NCBI GenBank assembly: GCA_016873225.1
Contig: VGXS01000001.1
Coordinates: 1 to 64,000, forward strand
Length of the DNA stretch: 64,000 bases
Origin: Planctomycetota bacterium
GTDB taxonomy: Bacteria > Planctomycetota > Planctomycetia > Gemmatales > Gemmataceae
Direction: 5' to 3'
Made by a program: the position numbers and the translations under genes. Positions 7,979-17,142 of the stretch are shown here, one piece after another (position 1 is the stretch's first letter; each line of letters starts with the position of its first letter). Below the pieces are notes generated by a model, which had not been told where the DNA came from, searched no databases, and worked only from the letters and a program-made list of their open reading frames with translations.

Positions 7979-9367
7979 ATGAACAGCCGATGGATCGCGT
8001 TTTTGGCACTCGGAACGGCGGCCCTGGCCGGGCTGGGCTGGTTCGCTTGGCAACAGTCGCGAAACCGCGACGAGTTTTCCGAGGAACTTCTGGTTGAGGC
8101 CCTCGAATCCAAGGTCTCATCGGGCCCCGTCGGCCTTGAAATACCCGGTGACTGGCCCCAGTGGCGCGGCCCCACACGCGAGGGAAAACCCGCCCCGATC
8201 GTGTCTGGCGGCCTGGTGGATTCCTTTCCCGGCAACTTAGCCTGGGAACATTCCCCCGGAGAGGGATATTCCTCCCCCGTGATCGCGGGAAATCGCGTCT
8301 ACATGATGGGTAGGCGGGAACCCGACGAGACCCTCTGCTGCCTGGAACTGGCCACGGGCAAAACCGTGTGGGAACAGTCGTGGCCTACCCCCTTCAAGTG
8401 CGATTTCGGGAATGGGCCGCGTGCAACCCCCGTTCTGGCCAGCGGCAAGGTGGTCTCGCTTGGCATCGCCGGCGACCTCAGGGTGGTGAACGCCGACGAT
8501 GGAAAACCGGCGTGGTCGGTTCGTTTCGCGGACGGCCTGGCCCGAGCCACCCCGCAGTGGGGCTATTCCGGTTCACCCCTAGTGCTGGGCGAACGGGTGA
8601 TCGCCCAGGCCGGCGCTCCCGCCGGACTTCTGGCCTGGGACCTGGCCACGGGTCGCGAGGCGTGGAGGGCCGCGGGGTTGGATTCCGATCCCGCCGGATA
8701 CAGTTCCCCCGTCGCCGCCGCCTTCCCCGGCGGAACTCAGGTTGTAGCCCTGTCGGCAAGGCGGGTCGCCGGCATACATCCCGCGAGCGGTTCGCTGCTC
8801 TGGGAATTTCCCTGGGAAACCGATTTCGAGGTGAATGCCGCCACGCCGCTGGTTTGGACCGGGGGCGAGGAACACCCCGGGATCCGTTATGTCTTCATCA
8901 CCTCCGGCTACGGCAAGGGTTGCGCGCTCATCCGCGTCTCGGAAATCGGCGGCTCATTCGAGGCGCGGCAGGTCTACCATGTGCGCGGCCTGCGAAGCCA
9001 TTTCGGCACCCCCGTCCGCGTGGGGGACCATATCTACGGATTCGACGAGCAGATGCTGGTCTGCCTCGACTGGCGAACCGGCAAGGTCGCCTGGAAGCAC
9101 AGGGGCTACGCCAAGGGCACACTTGTCGCCCTGGAAGGCCACCTCGCCGTGCTGGGCGAAAAGGGCACCCTGGCCTTGCTCAAGGCGACGCCTGAGGGCC
9201 CCATCGAGGTGGCGAGGCACGAACCGTTTGGCGAGGCGGGTCCGCGCAACGGACGATGCTGGACGGGCCCGGTGCCGGCCCGGGGCATGATGTTCGTTCG
9301 GGACGAATCGCGTTTGCTGGCGCTCAAGGGCGGCGCGACGGTGGAACCGCCGGGTGCGAAGCGGTGA
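7979..9367 (+). CDS. PQQ-like beta-propeller repeat protein, membrane-anchored or secreted
   Basis: 462 residues. The N-terminal hydrophobic stretch IAFLALGTAALAGLGWFAW is a signal anchor. After it comes WPQWRGPTREG, the typical first blade of the planctomycete PQQ-like family, then repeated propeller units such as SPVIAGNRVYMMGR, LLAWDLATGREAW and LVCLDWRTGKVAWKHRGY. Family members share the WD40-like PQQ fold of quinoprotein dehydrogenases and BamB, but I see no dehydrogenase cysteine pair or cofactor-specific residues, so this is probably a binding or scaffold propeller. ATG 7979 is chosen over 7967 because GGAG sits eight bases before it. The partial gene at 62803-64000 is a relative, sharing the QWRGPxR start. 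Confidence 0.8.
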   Translation: MNSRWIAFLALGTAALAGLGWFAWQQSRNRDEFSEELLVEALESKVSSGPVGLEIPGDWPQWRGPTREGKPAPIVSGGLVDSFPGNLAWEHSPGEGYSSPVIAGNRVYMMGRREPDETLCCLELATGKTVWEQSWPTPFKCDFGNGPRATPVLASGKVVSLGIAGDLRVVNADDGKPAWSVRFADGLARATPQWGYSGSPLVLGERVIAQAGAPAGLLAWDLATGREAWRAAGLDSDPAGYSSPVAAAFPGGTQVVALSARRVAGIHPASGSLLWEFPWETDFEVNAATPLVWTGGEEHPGIRYVFITSGYGKGCALIRVSEIGGSFEARQVYHVRGLRSHFGTPVRVGDHIYGFDEQMLVCLDWRTGKVAWKHRGYAKGTLVALEGHLAVLGEKGTLALLKATPEGPIEVARHEPFGEAGPRNGRCWTGPVPARGMMFVRDESRLLALKGGATVEPPGAKR

Positions 9368-9707
9368 CCACCTTGGCGTTTGGTTCCGGGTTCCCAGGCC
9401 CGAAACCTCCGGCGAAATGGACGGCAGACACCAGGGTTATGTTCCCGCGGCCTTACGCTGGAAATCCCAATTGCCGACTCAACTTCACCGGATCAAGGAA
9501 ACCACTGGCCCCGAGCAGGGGACCGAAACGCCGGGACTTGAAATGCACCCCCCGCGCCTTTCGGGTTTCCGGCACGGACCTTTCGGCCCGCGACAATGGC
9601 ATTATGTCGGAACACCACGCACCCGCCATCGCGGTGATGGGGGAAAACCTGACGATGGCCTGCGGCCATCCGAAAGCGGCCGGGCTGGATGGCTTCGGGA
9701 AGCGGAC
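9368..9707. other. Gap without a convincing gene (340 bases)
   Basis: This interval separates the PQQ-like gene from the AMP-dependent ligase. The frame of the ligase is open back to 9354, but the translation has no resemblance to an acyl-adenylate enzyme and no signal peptide. I see no hairpin with a T-run and no repeat. It probably carries the ligase promoter, but no clear -35/-10 pair is visible. Confidence 0.5.
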
Positions 9708-11138
9708 ATGACCCCGATGTTTGCCGGGTTGCTCGAGGGTTGGGCGACCGAAGCACCCGATGCCCCCGTGTGGCTCGCCGGGCATCGGATTTGGCGGGTT
9801 CGGCAAGTTGCGCAGCATGCGTGCCAGCTGGCAACCAGACTGATCCACCATGGCCTGAAACCCGGGGAACCCGTCTCGCTCCACCTGGCCCCGGAGGCTT
9901 GCTGGCCCGCCATCGTCGCCGGAGTCTGGAAGGCCGGGGGCATCATCGTTCCGGTCGATCCCGCGGCGGGCGATGCCGGGCGCGTTGCCGCCTTGGCGGG
10001 AACGCGCCTGCGGATCCATTCAGGCGCTTCCCGGAATGGCGCGCATGTCCTGGGATCGCCTTTGTCGACAAAAAGGAGCCGGGTTTCTTTTCCGGAGGTG
10101 TTACCCGGGGCCGTCGCCGCGCTGATGGCCACATCGGGGTCGACCGGCGAACCCCGCCTCGTGGCGCTCACCCATGGCAACCTGCTCCACACCGCCGGTG
10201 TCCGGGCCGCCCTGGCGGACCATCGACCCGGTGACCTCACCCTAAGCTGGCTGCCGCTGCACCACGCGTATGCGTTTAGTGCCGACCTGCTGAAATCGGT
10301 CATCGCTCGGGTGCCGGTGCGCCGGGTCGCTCCCGCGCGAATCCTCAAGGCGCTCGCCCGGTTCCACCCCACGCACCTCCATGCGGTGCCGAGGCTTTAT
10401 GAGAAGATCCGCGAAAAGGCCCTCGCCGGTGTCCCCCTCGAAGGGCTCACGGGCCGCCGCCTGCGCTGGGCGGGATGCGGGGGCGCGCCCCTTCCCGCGT
10501 GGCTGGCCGCATGGTTCGCGAGCCGGGGCCTGCCGCTGCTGGAAGGCTATGGCCTCACGGAAGCCTCGCCGCTTGTCAGTCTCAACACGCCCCGGGCGCA
10601 TCGCATCGGCACCGCGGGCGCCGTGGTGCCCGGCACGGAAGTCCGCATCGCCGGGGATGGCGAGATCCTTGTGAAGGGCCCGGGCGTGATGCCCGGGTAC
10701 TGGAACGATCCCAAGGCCACCGCCGAGGCTCTGGAGAGTGGCTGGCTGCGCACGGGCGACCTGGGGCGGATCGAGGATGGATTCCTCGTGGTCAATGGCC
10801 GGAAGAAAGACCTGCTGGCGCTTTCCACCGGACGAAAGGTACCTCCCTTGCCCGCGGAAATGGCGGCGATGGCCATCCCCTGGGTGAGGCGCGCCGTTGT
10901 GTGCGGACACGGCAAGCCCTACCCCGTGCTGCTGGCCTGGCGCGACGGCGCGGCCGGGTCGGAGGAGGAAATCATGCTGGCCATGGAGCGGCTCGACAAG
11001 CGCGTCCGGCCCGGGAGGGTTGTTTTCGCCGACCGCCCCCTATCGGTGGAACGCGGCGAACTCACGGAACTGGGAAAGCTCAAGAGGAGCGTCATCGAGG
11101 CTCATTGGAGGGAGGCGCTTTGGCCCCGGGTGCCATGA
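9708..11138 (+). CDS. AMP-dependent acyl-CoA synthetase/ligase family protein
   Basis: 476 residues of the adenylate-forming superfamily. Core motifs appear in order: phosphate loop MATSGSTGEPRLVALTHGN (near residue 143, with Arg where Lys is usual after the P), GYGLTEASP (279), SGWLRTGDLGRIEDG (about 345) and GRKKDL, and a C-terminal ELTELGKLKR with the catalytic lysine near residue 457. It should activate a carboxylic acid as acyl-AMP; long-chain acids are the closest guess. It is shorter than typical long-chain ligases (550-600 residues), mostly at the N-terminus. The ATG at 9708 follows GGGAAG and begins MTPMFAGLLEGWA, a normal family start. Its last 47 bases overlap the convergent gene ending at 11092. 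Confidence 0.85.
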   Translation: MTPMFAGLLEGWATEAPDAPVWLAGHRIWRVRQVAQHACQLATRLIHHGLKPGEPVSLHLAPEACWPAIVAGVWKAGGIIVPVDPAAGDAGRVAALAGTRLRIHSGASRNGAHVLGSPLSTKRSRVSFPEVLPGAVAALMATSGSTGEPRLVALTHGNLLHTAGVRAALADHRPGDLTLSWLPLHHAYAFSADLLKSVIARVPVRRVAPARILKALARFHPTHLHAVPRLYEKIREKALAGVPLEGLTGRRLRWAGCGGAPLPAWLAAWFASRGLPLLEGYGLTEASPLVSLNTPRAHRIGTAGAVVPGTEVRIAGDGEILVKGPGVMPGYWNDPKATAEALESGWLRTGDLGRIEDGFLVVNGRKKDLLALSTGRKVPPLPAEMAAMAIPWVRRAVVCGHGKPYPVLLAWRDGAAGSEEEIMLAMERLDKRVRPGRVVFADRPLSVERGELTELGKLKRSVIEAHWREALWPRVP

Positions 11139-13272
11139 GCAGTTCGAGGCTCACCTCGGCTTCCGACTCGACGGCATGGCCCCGCCATTTCGAGCTGGCC
11201 TTGAAGCGCAGGGTGCCCCCCGACTTCACCCGGGGCGAAACCACCAGCGGCACCTCGAACGCCTCCGAACCGGGCGGCACGGAAACCTCCGGCCCGCTGA
11301 TCCCCGGCGGGCCATCCGCCAGGCTGACCACGACGGGGCCTTCGATCCCCTTGCCCCGCGTCAGCCTCAGGACAACCTTCAACGGCTGTCCAGGCACGGC
11401 GGCGACCTCGGCCGCGGGCGCCGTCAGCTTCATCAGGGCGCCCTCGATCGACATGGTGATCTGCCCCTCGACGGGAGCCAGGACCCACCGTGGCGCCCCG
11501 GAGGCGTCGGGAACCCGGGCCATGGCAACGAGTCCGATCCTTGATGTCTTGCTTGTCTCGAGGCCCTCGGGAAGGAAGACGGGGTAATCGACGCGGGCGA
11601 CGCCCGGGGCGACGGGCACGGCCGGGCCGCGGATCCCCTGCCTGTGGCGCTGCTGGGTGCCGGCCATGTCGAGGACCAATTCGCCGGTGAATCCCTCGTT
11701 GCGCTCCAGGGCGATCTCCGCGAGGTGCGTCGCGCCGCGATGAACCCGGCGTCCGCCGTCGGCCTCCACGACGCGTCCCTTGAACGGCGGCGGCACGACG
11801 ACGCAGCAGAGGGTGAACGGGGCGCCGTTCTCGGGCAAGGCCGCGCCCCCAAGTCCCGAGTGGGGCGCGATCCCGGGCGCCGTGATCACGCCGCCGCCGG
11901 ATTCACCCGTGCCGCTGACGCGCAGCAACGCGTGCGTGGCCGGCGCCGACTTGCCCGCGACCGCCTTCACCTTGAGGCTTTCGGCACCAGCGGGAATCTC
12001 CAATGGGCCGGAGAAGGAAACCGACGCGGGTGCGCCCGCGAACTCGAGGCGGATCGGGCCGGCGAATCCACCCGTTCGGATCGCCTTCACCTCGAGCGCG
12101 GCGTCGCCTCCGGCGGGCAACTGGATCACCTGCGGAATCTCAAGCCTGAATCCCGGCCGGGGTTTCGTGATCACCAGCCGGAACGGAACCTTCCGCGCCG
12201 ACGACACCGGCGAGTGATCCCCGACGATCAGGACAAGGTCGCCCGATTCCTTGGGCAGATATGGCATCCTCGGGTCGGTGCCGCCGCCATGGTCGTCACC
12301 CTTGCCGACGACGACACCCTTGTCGTTCATCAGGCGCAGGTACAGGTCGGCGTGAAGGCCATCGGCGGCCAGGGCGACGGCGACGATTTCCTCGCCCTTG
12401 ACGCAGCGCACTTGGTAGCTGGCCTCACGGCGGTCCGGCCCCAGGCAACCCGGCAGGTCGACCGTCCCGGTGATCAACCCGGGTTCGGCATGGGCCGCCT
12501 CCATCGGCGCGCCCTCGGGGACATGCCTGATCCGCGCCATGTAAACCAGCGACCTGTAGCCCTTGTAGTCGATGTCGCGGACCGACAATTCCAAGGGCTT
12601 TCCAGTCTCGGCGCGGAAGCGAAGCGACGCCTCCCGGCCGGCGGTGTCAGCGGCCTCGGCGAGCACGGCGCCCGCCGCGTCCCGCACCTCGATGACCGCG
12701 TTGAGGTCCGAACCAAGCCTGCGGGCGAGGATGTCCACCGAAACGGTTCCCGACCGGGCGGGAACGAACCGGTGGCGGTCCACCTCGCCGATGAGCCCCA
12801 AGCGCCCCGAGATGGTCACGGGCAGGGTTCCGGCATCCGTGACCACCCCGCGGGAGGTGTCTTCCAGCACCTGCCTCGCGGAGTCCACCCAGAAGGTTCC
12901 CACGCCCTTGGAACCGCAGGCGTTCACCACCCGCCAGCGGACCGGGCCCTCCGCCATGCCGGGGGGCAGGGAGATGCGCGCCTCCATCTCGCGGGGAAGC
13001 GGAGGGTCGTTGAGGAAGCTGCGGATTCCCTGCCAGTAAGGCGGTTCGGGAAGCAGCACGGGGCCCGGCGCGCCGAGCGCCTCGATCTTCACCCCCGGCG
13101 ACTCCGACAGCAGGGAGATATCGGGCGTCCAATCGGATCCGGCAAGGCGCGCGCGGACCACGGTGCCCGGGTTACCGCCGGGAGGAAAACAGTAGCCGGC
13201 TTCGGGGGGCTTCTGGCCGAAGATGGCCGGCAACGCGAGAAGGGGAACGACGACGGTGGCGATGCTTGTCAT
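11092..13272 (-). CDS. Large secreted protein with PPC-like beta domains, last gene of the DUF1501 operon
   Basis: 726 residues with an N-terminal signal peptide (TSIATVVVPLLALPAIFG). The rest is predicted beta-rich. A block around GEVDRHRFVPARSGTVSVDILARRLGSDLNAVIEV-type sequence (residues about 160-240) is typical of bacterial pre-peptidase C-terminal (PPC) domains, and a second similar block follows (LYLRLMNDKGVVVGKGDD). No catalytic motif is seen. It starts ten bases after the DUF1501 stop, so it belongs to the operon DUF1549/DUF1553 - DUF1501 - PPC protein. In planctomycetes such proteins commonly accompany DUF1501 genes and their function is unknown. The frame is open to 13326, but the ATG at 13272 gives the signal peptide. 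The 3' end overlaps the convergent ligase gene by 47 bases. Confidence 0.75.
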   Translation of the reverse strand: MTSIATVVVPLLALPAIFGQKPPEAGYCFPPGGNPGTVVRARLAGSDWTPDISLLSESPGVKIEALGAPGPVLLPEPPYWQGIRSFLNDPPLPREMEARISLPPGMAEGPVRWRVVNACGSKGVGTFWVDSARQVLEDTSRGVVTDAGTLPVTISGRLGLIGEVDRHRFVPARSGTVSVDILARRLGSDLNAVIEVRDAAGAVLAEAADTAGREASLRFRAETGKPLELSVRDIDYKGYRSLVYMARIRHVPEGAPMEAAHAEPGLITGTVDLPGCLGPDRREASYQVRCVKGEEIVAVALAADGLHADLYLRLMNDKGVVVGKGDDHGGGTDPRMPYLPKESGDLVLIVGDHSPVSSARKVPFRLVITKPRPGFRLEIPQVIQLPAGGDAALEVKAIRTGGFAGPIRLEFAGAPASVSFSGPLEIPAGAESLKVKAVAGKSAPATHALLRVSGTGESGGGVITAPGIAPHSGLGGAALPENGAPFTLCCVVVPPPFKGRVVEADGGRRVHRGATHLAEIALERNEGFTGELVLDMAGTQQRHRQGIRGPAVPVAPGVARVDYPVFLPEGLETSKTSRIGLVAMARVPDASGAPRWVLAPVEGQITMSIEGALMKLTAPAAEVAAVPGQPLKVVLRLTRGKGIEGPVVVSLADGPPGISGPEVSVPPGSEAFEVPLVVSPRVKSGGTLRFKASSKWRGHAVESEAEVSLELLMAPGAKAPPSNEPR

Positions 13273-13282
13273 GATGGCGACT

Positions 13283-14620
13283 TCACCCGGCCAGCAGTTT
13301 CTCGACCACCCGGCCGCCGCTGACAATCGACACCGGCCTTCCCAGCGGCGTCAGGTACACCTTGTCCGCGTCGACTCCCATCAGGTGGAAAATCGTCCGC
13401 AGCAGGTCGGAGATTCCCACCGGGTCGCTCGTGGGGTACGAGCAGGTCTTGTCCGTCGCCCCGACCACCCTGCCGGGGGGAATCCCGCCGCCGGCCAGCA
13501 GCACGCTCTGGGTCATCGACCAATGGTCGCGTCCCGCCTGCTTGTTGATGCGGGGTGTCCGGCCCATCTCCCCCATCATCACCACGAGGGTCTCGGAGAG
13601 CATTCCCCTATCGGCCAGGTCGGAGACCAGGGCGCTGAAGGCCATGTCGGCATGGGGCATCAGGTCTTTCTCAAGGCTCGGGAAGCAGGTGAAGTGGGTG
13701 TCCCAACTGCCATGGTCCACGCCCACGAACCGGCAGCCCGCCTCGACCAGCCTGCGGGCCAGCAGGGAGCATTGGCCCAGCGAGGTGCGACCGTAGGCGT
13801 CGCGCGTGGAGTCCTTTTCTCGTGACAGGTCGAAGGCCTGCCGCGCCGCGGGCGAGGAAACCAGTTCCCTCGCCTTTTCCTGGTAGGTGCCCAGGGTGGC
13901 GGGCAGCCCGGCCAGGGGGATGGCGGGCTGGATCTTTCCCAGCAGTTCCAACCGCCTCCGCCGGCGCGATTCGGGAAGGCTGCCATCCGGCTTGAGGTCC
14001 TTCACCTCGAAGTCGGGTTGGACGGGATCCGACTCGATCACGAACGGGGCGTGCTCCGCGCCATAAAACCCCGGCCCCCCAGCCGTCAGCGGATGCGGCA
14101 TGTTCACATAGGGGGGAACACCGCCCCGGCCCCCCAGCTCCCGGGAGATCACCGAACCGATCGACGGATACACCTCGTTGACCGGAACGCGCGAGTTGGC
14201 GCCGTCGGCGAACGCGGCCCGCTGTCCGGTCCAGACATAGTGGGATCCGGTCGTGTGGCCGTTGTCGTTGTGGCTGTGGCTTCTCAGGATGGTGAACTTG
14301 TCGGCGATGCGGGCGCTGCGATGGCAATGCTCGCCCACCATCGTGCCCGGAACGCTCGTGGCGATCGGCTTGTAGGGGCCGCGGATCTCCGCGGGCGCCT
14401 CCGGCTTGAGGTCCCACATGTCGATCGTCGAGGGGCCGCCCTGCAGGTACAGGAAGATGCACGACTTGGCCTTGGGCTCGGCGCCCGTGGACGCCTCGGC
14501 GCGCATCCGCATCAGGCCGGGCAGGCTCAGCCACGGGATCAGGCCCGTGCCGCCCAGCCGCAGCATCCGGCGCCGGCTGGGGGCTACCATTCCGGGGCGG
14601 GCGATATCTCCGGGCTCCAT
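13283..14620 (-). CDS. DUF1501 protein, Tat-exported, sulfatase/alkaline-phosphatase-like fold
   Basis: 445 residues. The N-terminus has a twin-arginine motif, APSRRRMLRLGGTGL, followed by a hydrophobic stretch, so export by Tat is expected. DUF1501 landmarks are SCIFLYLQGGPSTIDMWDLKP, GVDHGSWDTH, VVMMGEMGRTPRIN and GRDHWSMTQSVLLAGGG; these correspond to metal-binding strands of the alkaline phosphatase/sulfatase superfamily. The true substrate is unknown; DUF1501 genes are nearly always paired with DUF1549/DUF1553 genes, as here, where it begins 18 bases after the upstream stop. Compare the second copy at 57348-58760, which shares the architecture. Confidence 0.9.
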   Translation of the reverse strand: MEPGDIARPGMVAPSRRRMLRLGGTGLIPWLSLPGLMRMRAEASTGAEPKAKSCIFLYLQGGPSTIDMWDLKPEAPAEIRGPYKPIATSVPGTMVGEHCHRSARIADKFTILRSHSHNDNGHTTGSHYVWTGQRAAFADGANSRVPVNEVYPSIGSVISRELGGRGGVPPYVNMPHPLTAGGPGFYGAEHAPFVIESDPVQPDFEVKDLKPDGSLPESRRRRRLELLGKIQPAIPLAGLPATLGTYQEKARELVSSPAARQAFDLSREKDSTRDAYGRTSLGQCSLLARRLVEAGCRFVGVDHGSWDTHFTCFPSLEKDLMPHADMAFSALVSDLADRGMLSETLVVMMGEMGRTPRINKQAGRDHWSMTQSVLLAGGGIPPGRVVGATDKTCSYPTSDPVGISDLLRTIFHLMGVDADKVYLTPLGRPVSIVSGGRVVEKLLAG

Positions 14621-14638
14621 GACAAGTCCTCCGGCGTC

Positions 14639-17047
14639 TCAGTGGTTGCAGATGAATTCGCGGGTATTGAGGATCGCCCAAAGCGCATCCTCGAGGCCCT
14701 CGCGGCGGGCCGTGGCGCCCTCGCCGACCAACCCCGCGACCGCCCGCCTTTCCTCCTCCGTGGGGAAACGCGACAGGCAGGCCAGGTAGATCTCGTCGGC
14801 AAGCTCATCGGGCGACAGGCCGGTTTTGGCCAACCGCGCCGCGGTGCCGCCCGCCGACCTGAGCTTGGCGTTGATCTCCGGCGCGTTCATCAGGTGGAGC
14901 GCCTGGCTGATGCTCGGGGCGTCGCCGCGCTCGCACGAGCAGACCGTGGCGCGCACGGGCCTGCCGAACACCTGCAGGAAATACGAGGGCATCCGGTTGT
15001 CCCACAGCCTGATCGCGCGCGTGCCAGCCGGCAGGCCGTTGAAATCCTCGGGCACGCCTGTCGCCTGGCAGACGGCGTCAAGCAGCACCTCGGCCGGCAG
15101 CAACCGGTGCGCCGCGCCCTCGAAGTTGGCGCCACCGGCGCCCGGCGCCGATTGGTACACCCTTGACATCATGACCAACTTGGCGAGGGCCTTGAGGTCG
15201 TGGCCCGATTCGCGGAACCGCCTCGCCAGCGCCTCCAGCAACTCGTCGTTGGCCGACGGGTTGGTGGTGCGCAGGTCGTCGACGGGGTCGACGAGGCCCC
15301 GCCCGAAGTAGCGGGCCCAGACCCGGTTCACCGCGGCCTTGGCGAAGAACGGGTTGGCGGGCGCCGTCATCCAGGCGGCGAACTCCTCCCGCCTGAGCAG
15401 CGGGTCGCCTTCCAGGGGCGGTCCGCCCGGGGGGCGCGCCTTGACGGGCTTTCCCGTGCGCGGATGGTTGATGTCCTTGGCCGCTTCCGACAACAGCGCC
15501 TCGGAACCGTCGGGCATCACCTTGCGCCCCAGGCCCGTGAAGCAGCCGGCGAGCGCCGCGTAGTCGTCCTGACCCCACTTCTCGGATGGGTGGTGGTGGC
15601 ATTGGGCGCACTCGATCCTCACCCCGAGGAACAACTGGCTCACCGAGCGGGCCACCACCTCGGGCTTGTCGAGCACCCTCAGGAAACCGGCGGGCGAATC
15701 GCCGGCGACCGAACCACGCGCCGAGACAACCTCCCGCGCGAAACGGTCGTAAGGCATGTTCGCCGCGAAGGCCGAGCGGAGCCACCGCCACATCGCCACG
15801 GCGCCCTGCGCCTTGAGGGCGTCGCGGTCCACCCTGAGAAGGTCGGCCCAGAGCATCGCCTGGTAGTCGGCGTATTCGGGGCTCGCGAGGATCCTGTCGG
15901 CCAGTCTCGCGCGCTTGGCGGGATCCTTGTCGGCGAGGAAGGCGCGCGCCTCGCGGGCGCTCGGAAGGGTGCCCGCCGTGTCCAGCCAGGCTCGCCGCAT
16001 GAACGCGGCGTCGTCGGCCTCGCCGGCGGGCCTGATTCCCAGTTCCTCGAGCCGGTTCCATGTGAGCGTGTCGATGAAATTCCTTTCCGGGGGGCGCGGA
16101 AAGCCCGATTCCTTCCCCGGAAGCGTGACGCGGCACACCGCCACGGCACCCATGTGCCGGGCCAGGATGGCGGCCTCGCCGGGCAGTGATCCGGCCATCA
16201 TGAGCCCGCGGGAATCGGCACCGGCGATGTTCGGGGCGTTGCTTTCGAACTCCGCCTCCGATGTCACGCACCGCCGCGAACCATCCGGCATCACCGCCTC
16301 GACGCGCAGTTGCCTTTTCTCCCCGGGAACAACCCGAAGCCCCGGCGGATCAACCACCAGCCTTGCGGTTTCAAAAGGCTCGGCGGAGTCGGTGCGGGCG
16401 CCCTCGGCGATCCACCTCACCAGAAGACGGTACGGCCACGAGTCCTCGCGGATTTTCCTGCCGCCCCCATGGGCCACGGCCGCTGTGGCCTTGAGAAGCA
16501 GCAGGCTGGCGCGAGGGTCCCCATGGCTGATCCGGCGGCCGCGTCCCTCGGCGACGATGGCCCGGTGGTCCGCCGCGGGATCGAAACCGAACACCGACAG
16601 CTTGAAGCCGTTCTGCCCCTCAGCCTTGCCGTGGCAACCGCCGGAACTGCATCCCGCCTTGGAAAGCGCGGGAATCACCTGGCCGGCGAATGAAACCGGA
16701 ACGGGCTTCACGACGCCGGAAACCCGCACGGGCACCCGCGCCTCCTCGCCGCCTTCCCCGACCACAATCGTGGCCGTTCCCTCGGAAACCGGGCTGGCCA
16801 GGCCCGTCGAGTCGATCCTGGCGATGGGCGCCGCGGTTCCCTCGATGCGGAACCGGGCCGCGCGCGTCACATCCGCGCCACGGCCATCCTTGCCCTTGCG
16901 CAGCACAACCACCTGCACGGTGGATTCAGGGCCATTAAGGTCGATGGCCGAGGGAAAAACAGCGATCTCAGCCCTGGCACCCGTGACGAGCAGGTGCGCC
17001 AAGGCCATGGCAAGCAGCAGCGGCATCCGGGAACGCTGGTTGGTCAT
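14639..17047 (-). CDS. DUF1549/DUF1553 secreted cytochrome-like protein with Ig-like N-terminal domain
   Basis: 802 residues. Signal peptide (MPLLLAMALAHLLVTGARA), a bacterial Ig-like domain (residues about 25-110, DSTGLASPVSEGTATIVV), then a putative haem segment AGCSSGGCHGKAEGQNGFKL near residue 130, in which the spacing is CX4CH rather than CXXCH. The DUF1549 domain runs to about residue 510 and contains ECAQCHHHPSEKWGQDDY; DUF1553 fills the C-terminus (NPFFAKAAVNRVWARYFGRG). This is the planctomycete-specific secreted cytochrome-like family with unknown substrate. ATG 17047 or 17026 is the start; the frame stays open far upstream through out-of-frame porin sequence, which should not be included. 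First gene of the operon with DUF1501. Confidence 0.88.
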   Translation of the reverse strand: MTNQRSRMPLLLAMALAHLLVTGARAEIAVFPSAIDLNGPESTVQVVVLRKGKDGRGADVTRAARFRIEGTAAPIARIDSTGLASPVSEGTATIVVGEGGEEARVPVRVSGVVKPVPVSFAGQVIPALSKAGCSSGGCHGKAEGQNGFKLSVFGFDPAADHRAIVAEGRGRRISHGDPRASLLLLKATAAVAHGGGRKIREDSWPYRLLVRWIAEGARTDSAEPFETARLVVDPPGLRVVPGEKRQLRVEAVMPDGSRRCVTSEAEFESNAPNIAGADSRGLMMAGSLPGEAAILARHMGAVAVCRVTLPGKESGFPRPPERNFIDTLTWNRLEELGIRPAGEADDAAFMRRAWLDTAGTLPSAREARAFLADKDPAKRARLADRILASPEYADYQAMLWADLLRVDRDALKAQGAVAMWRWLRSAFAANMPYDRFAREVVSARGSVAGDSPAGFLRVLDKPEVVARSVSQLFLGVRIECAQCHHHPSEKWGQDDYAALAGCFTGLGRKVMPDGSEALLSEAAKDINHPRTGKPVKARPPGGPPLEGDPLLRREEFAAWMTAPANPFFAKAAVNRVWARYFGRGLVDPVDDLRTTNPSANDELLEALARRFRESGHDLKALAKLVMMSRVYQSAPGAGGANFEGAAHRLLPAEVLLDAVCQATGVPEDFNGLPAGTRAIRLWDNRMPSYFLQVFGRPVRATVCSCERGDAPSISQALHLMNAPEINAKLRSAGGTAARLAKTGLSPDELADEIYLACLSRFPTEEERRAVAGLVGEGATARREGLEDALWAILNTREFICNH

Positions 17048-17142
17048 GAGAAGGCCTGGTTGACGCGGGGCCGGAGTTCCCATTGGTATGGAGAAATAAT
17101 TCTCATCCATTTCCCGGCCTGGCGCAAGTTCCCGTGGCGGGC

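Noticed and set aside
11644-13323. Plus-strand frame of 559 codons opposite the PPC protein
   Set aside because: Shadow frame; the minus-strand gene has a signal peptide, domains and operon context.
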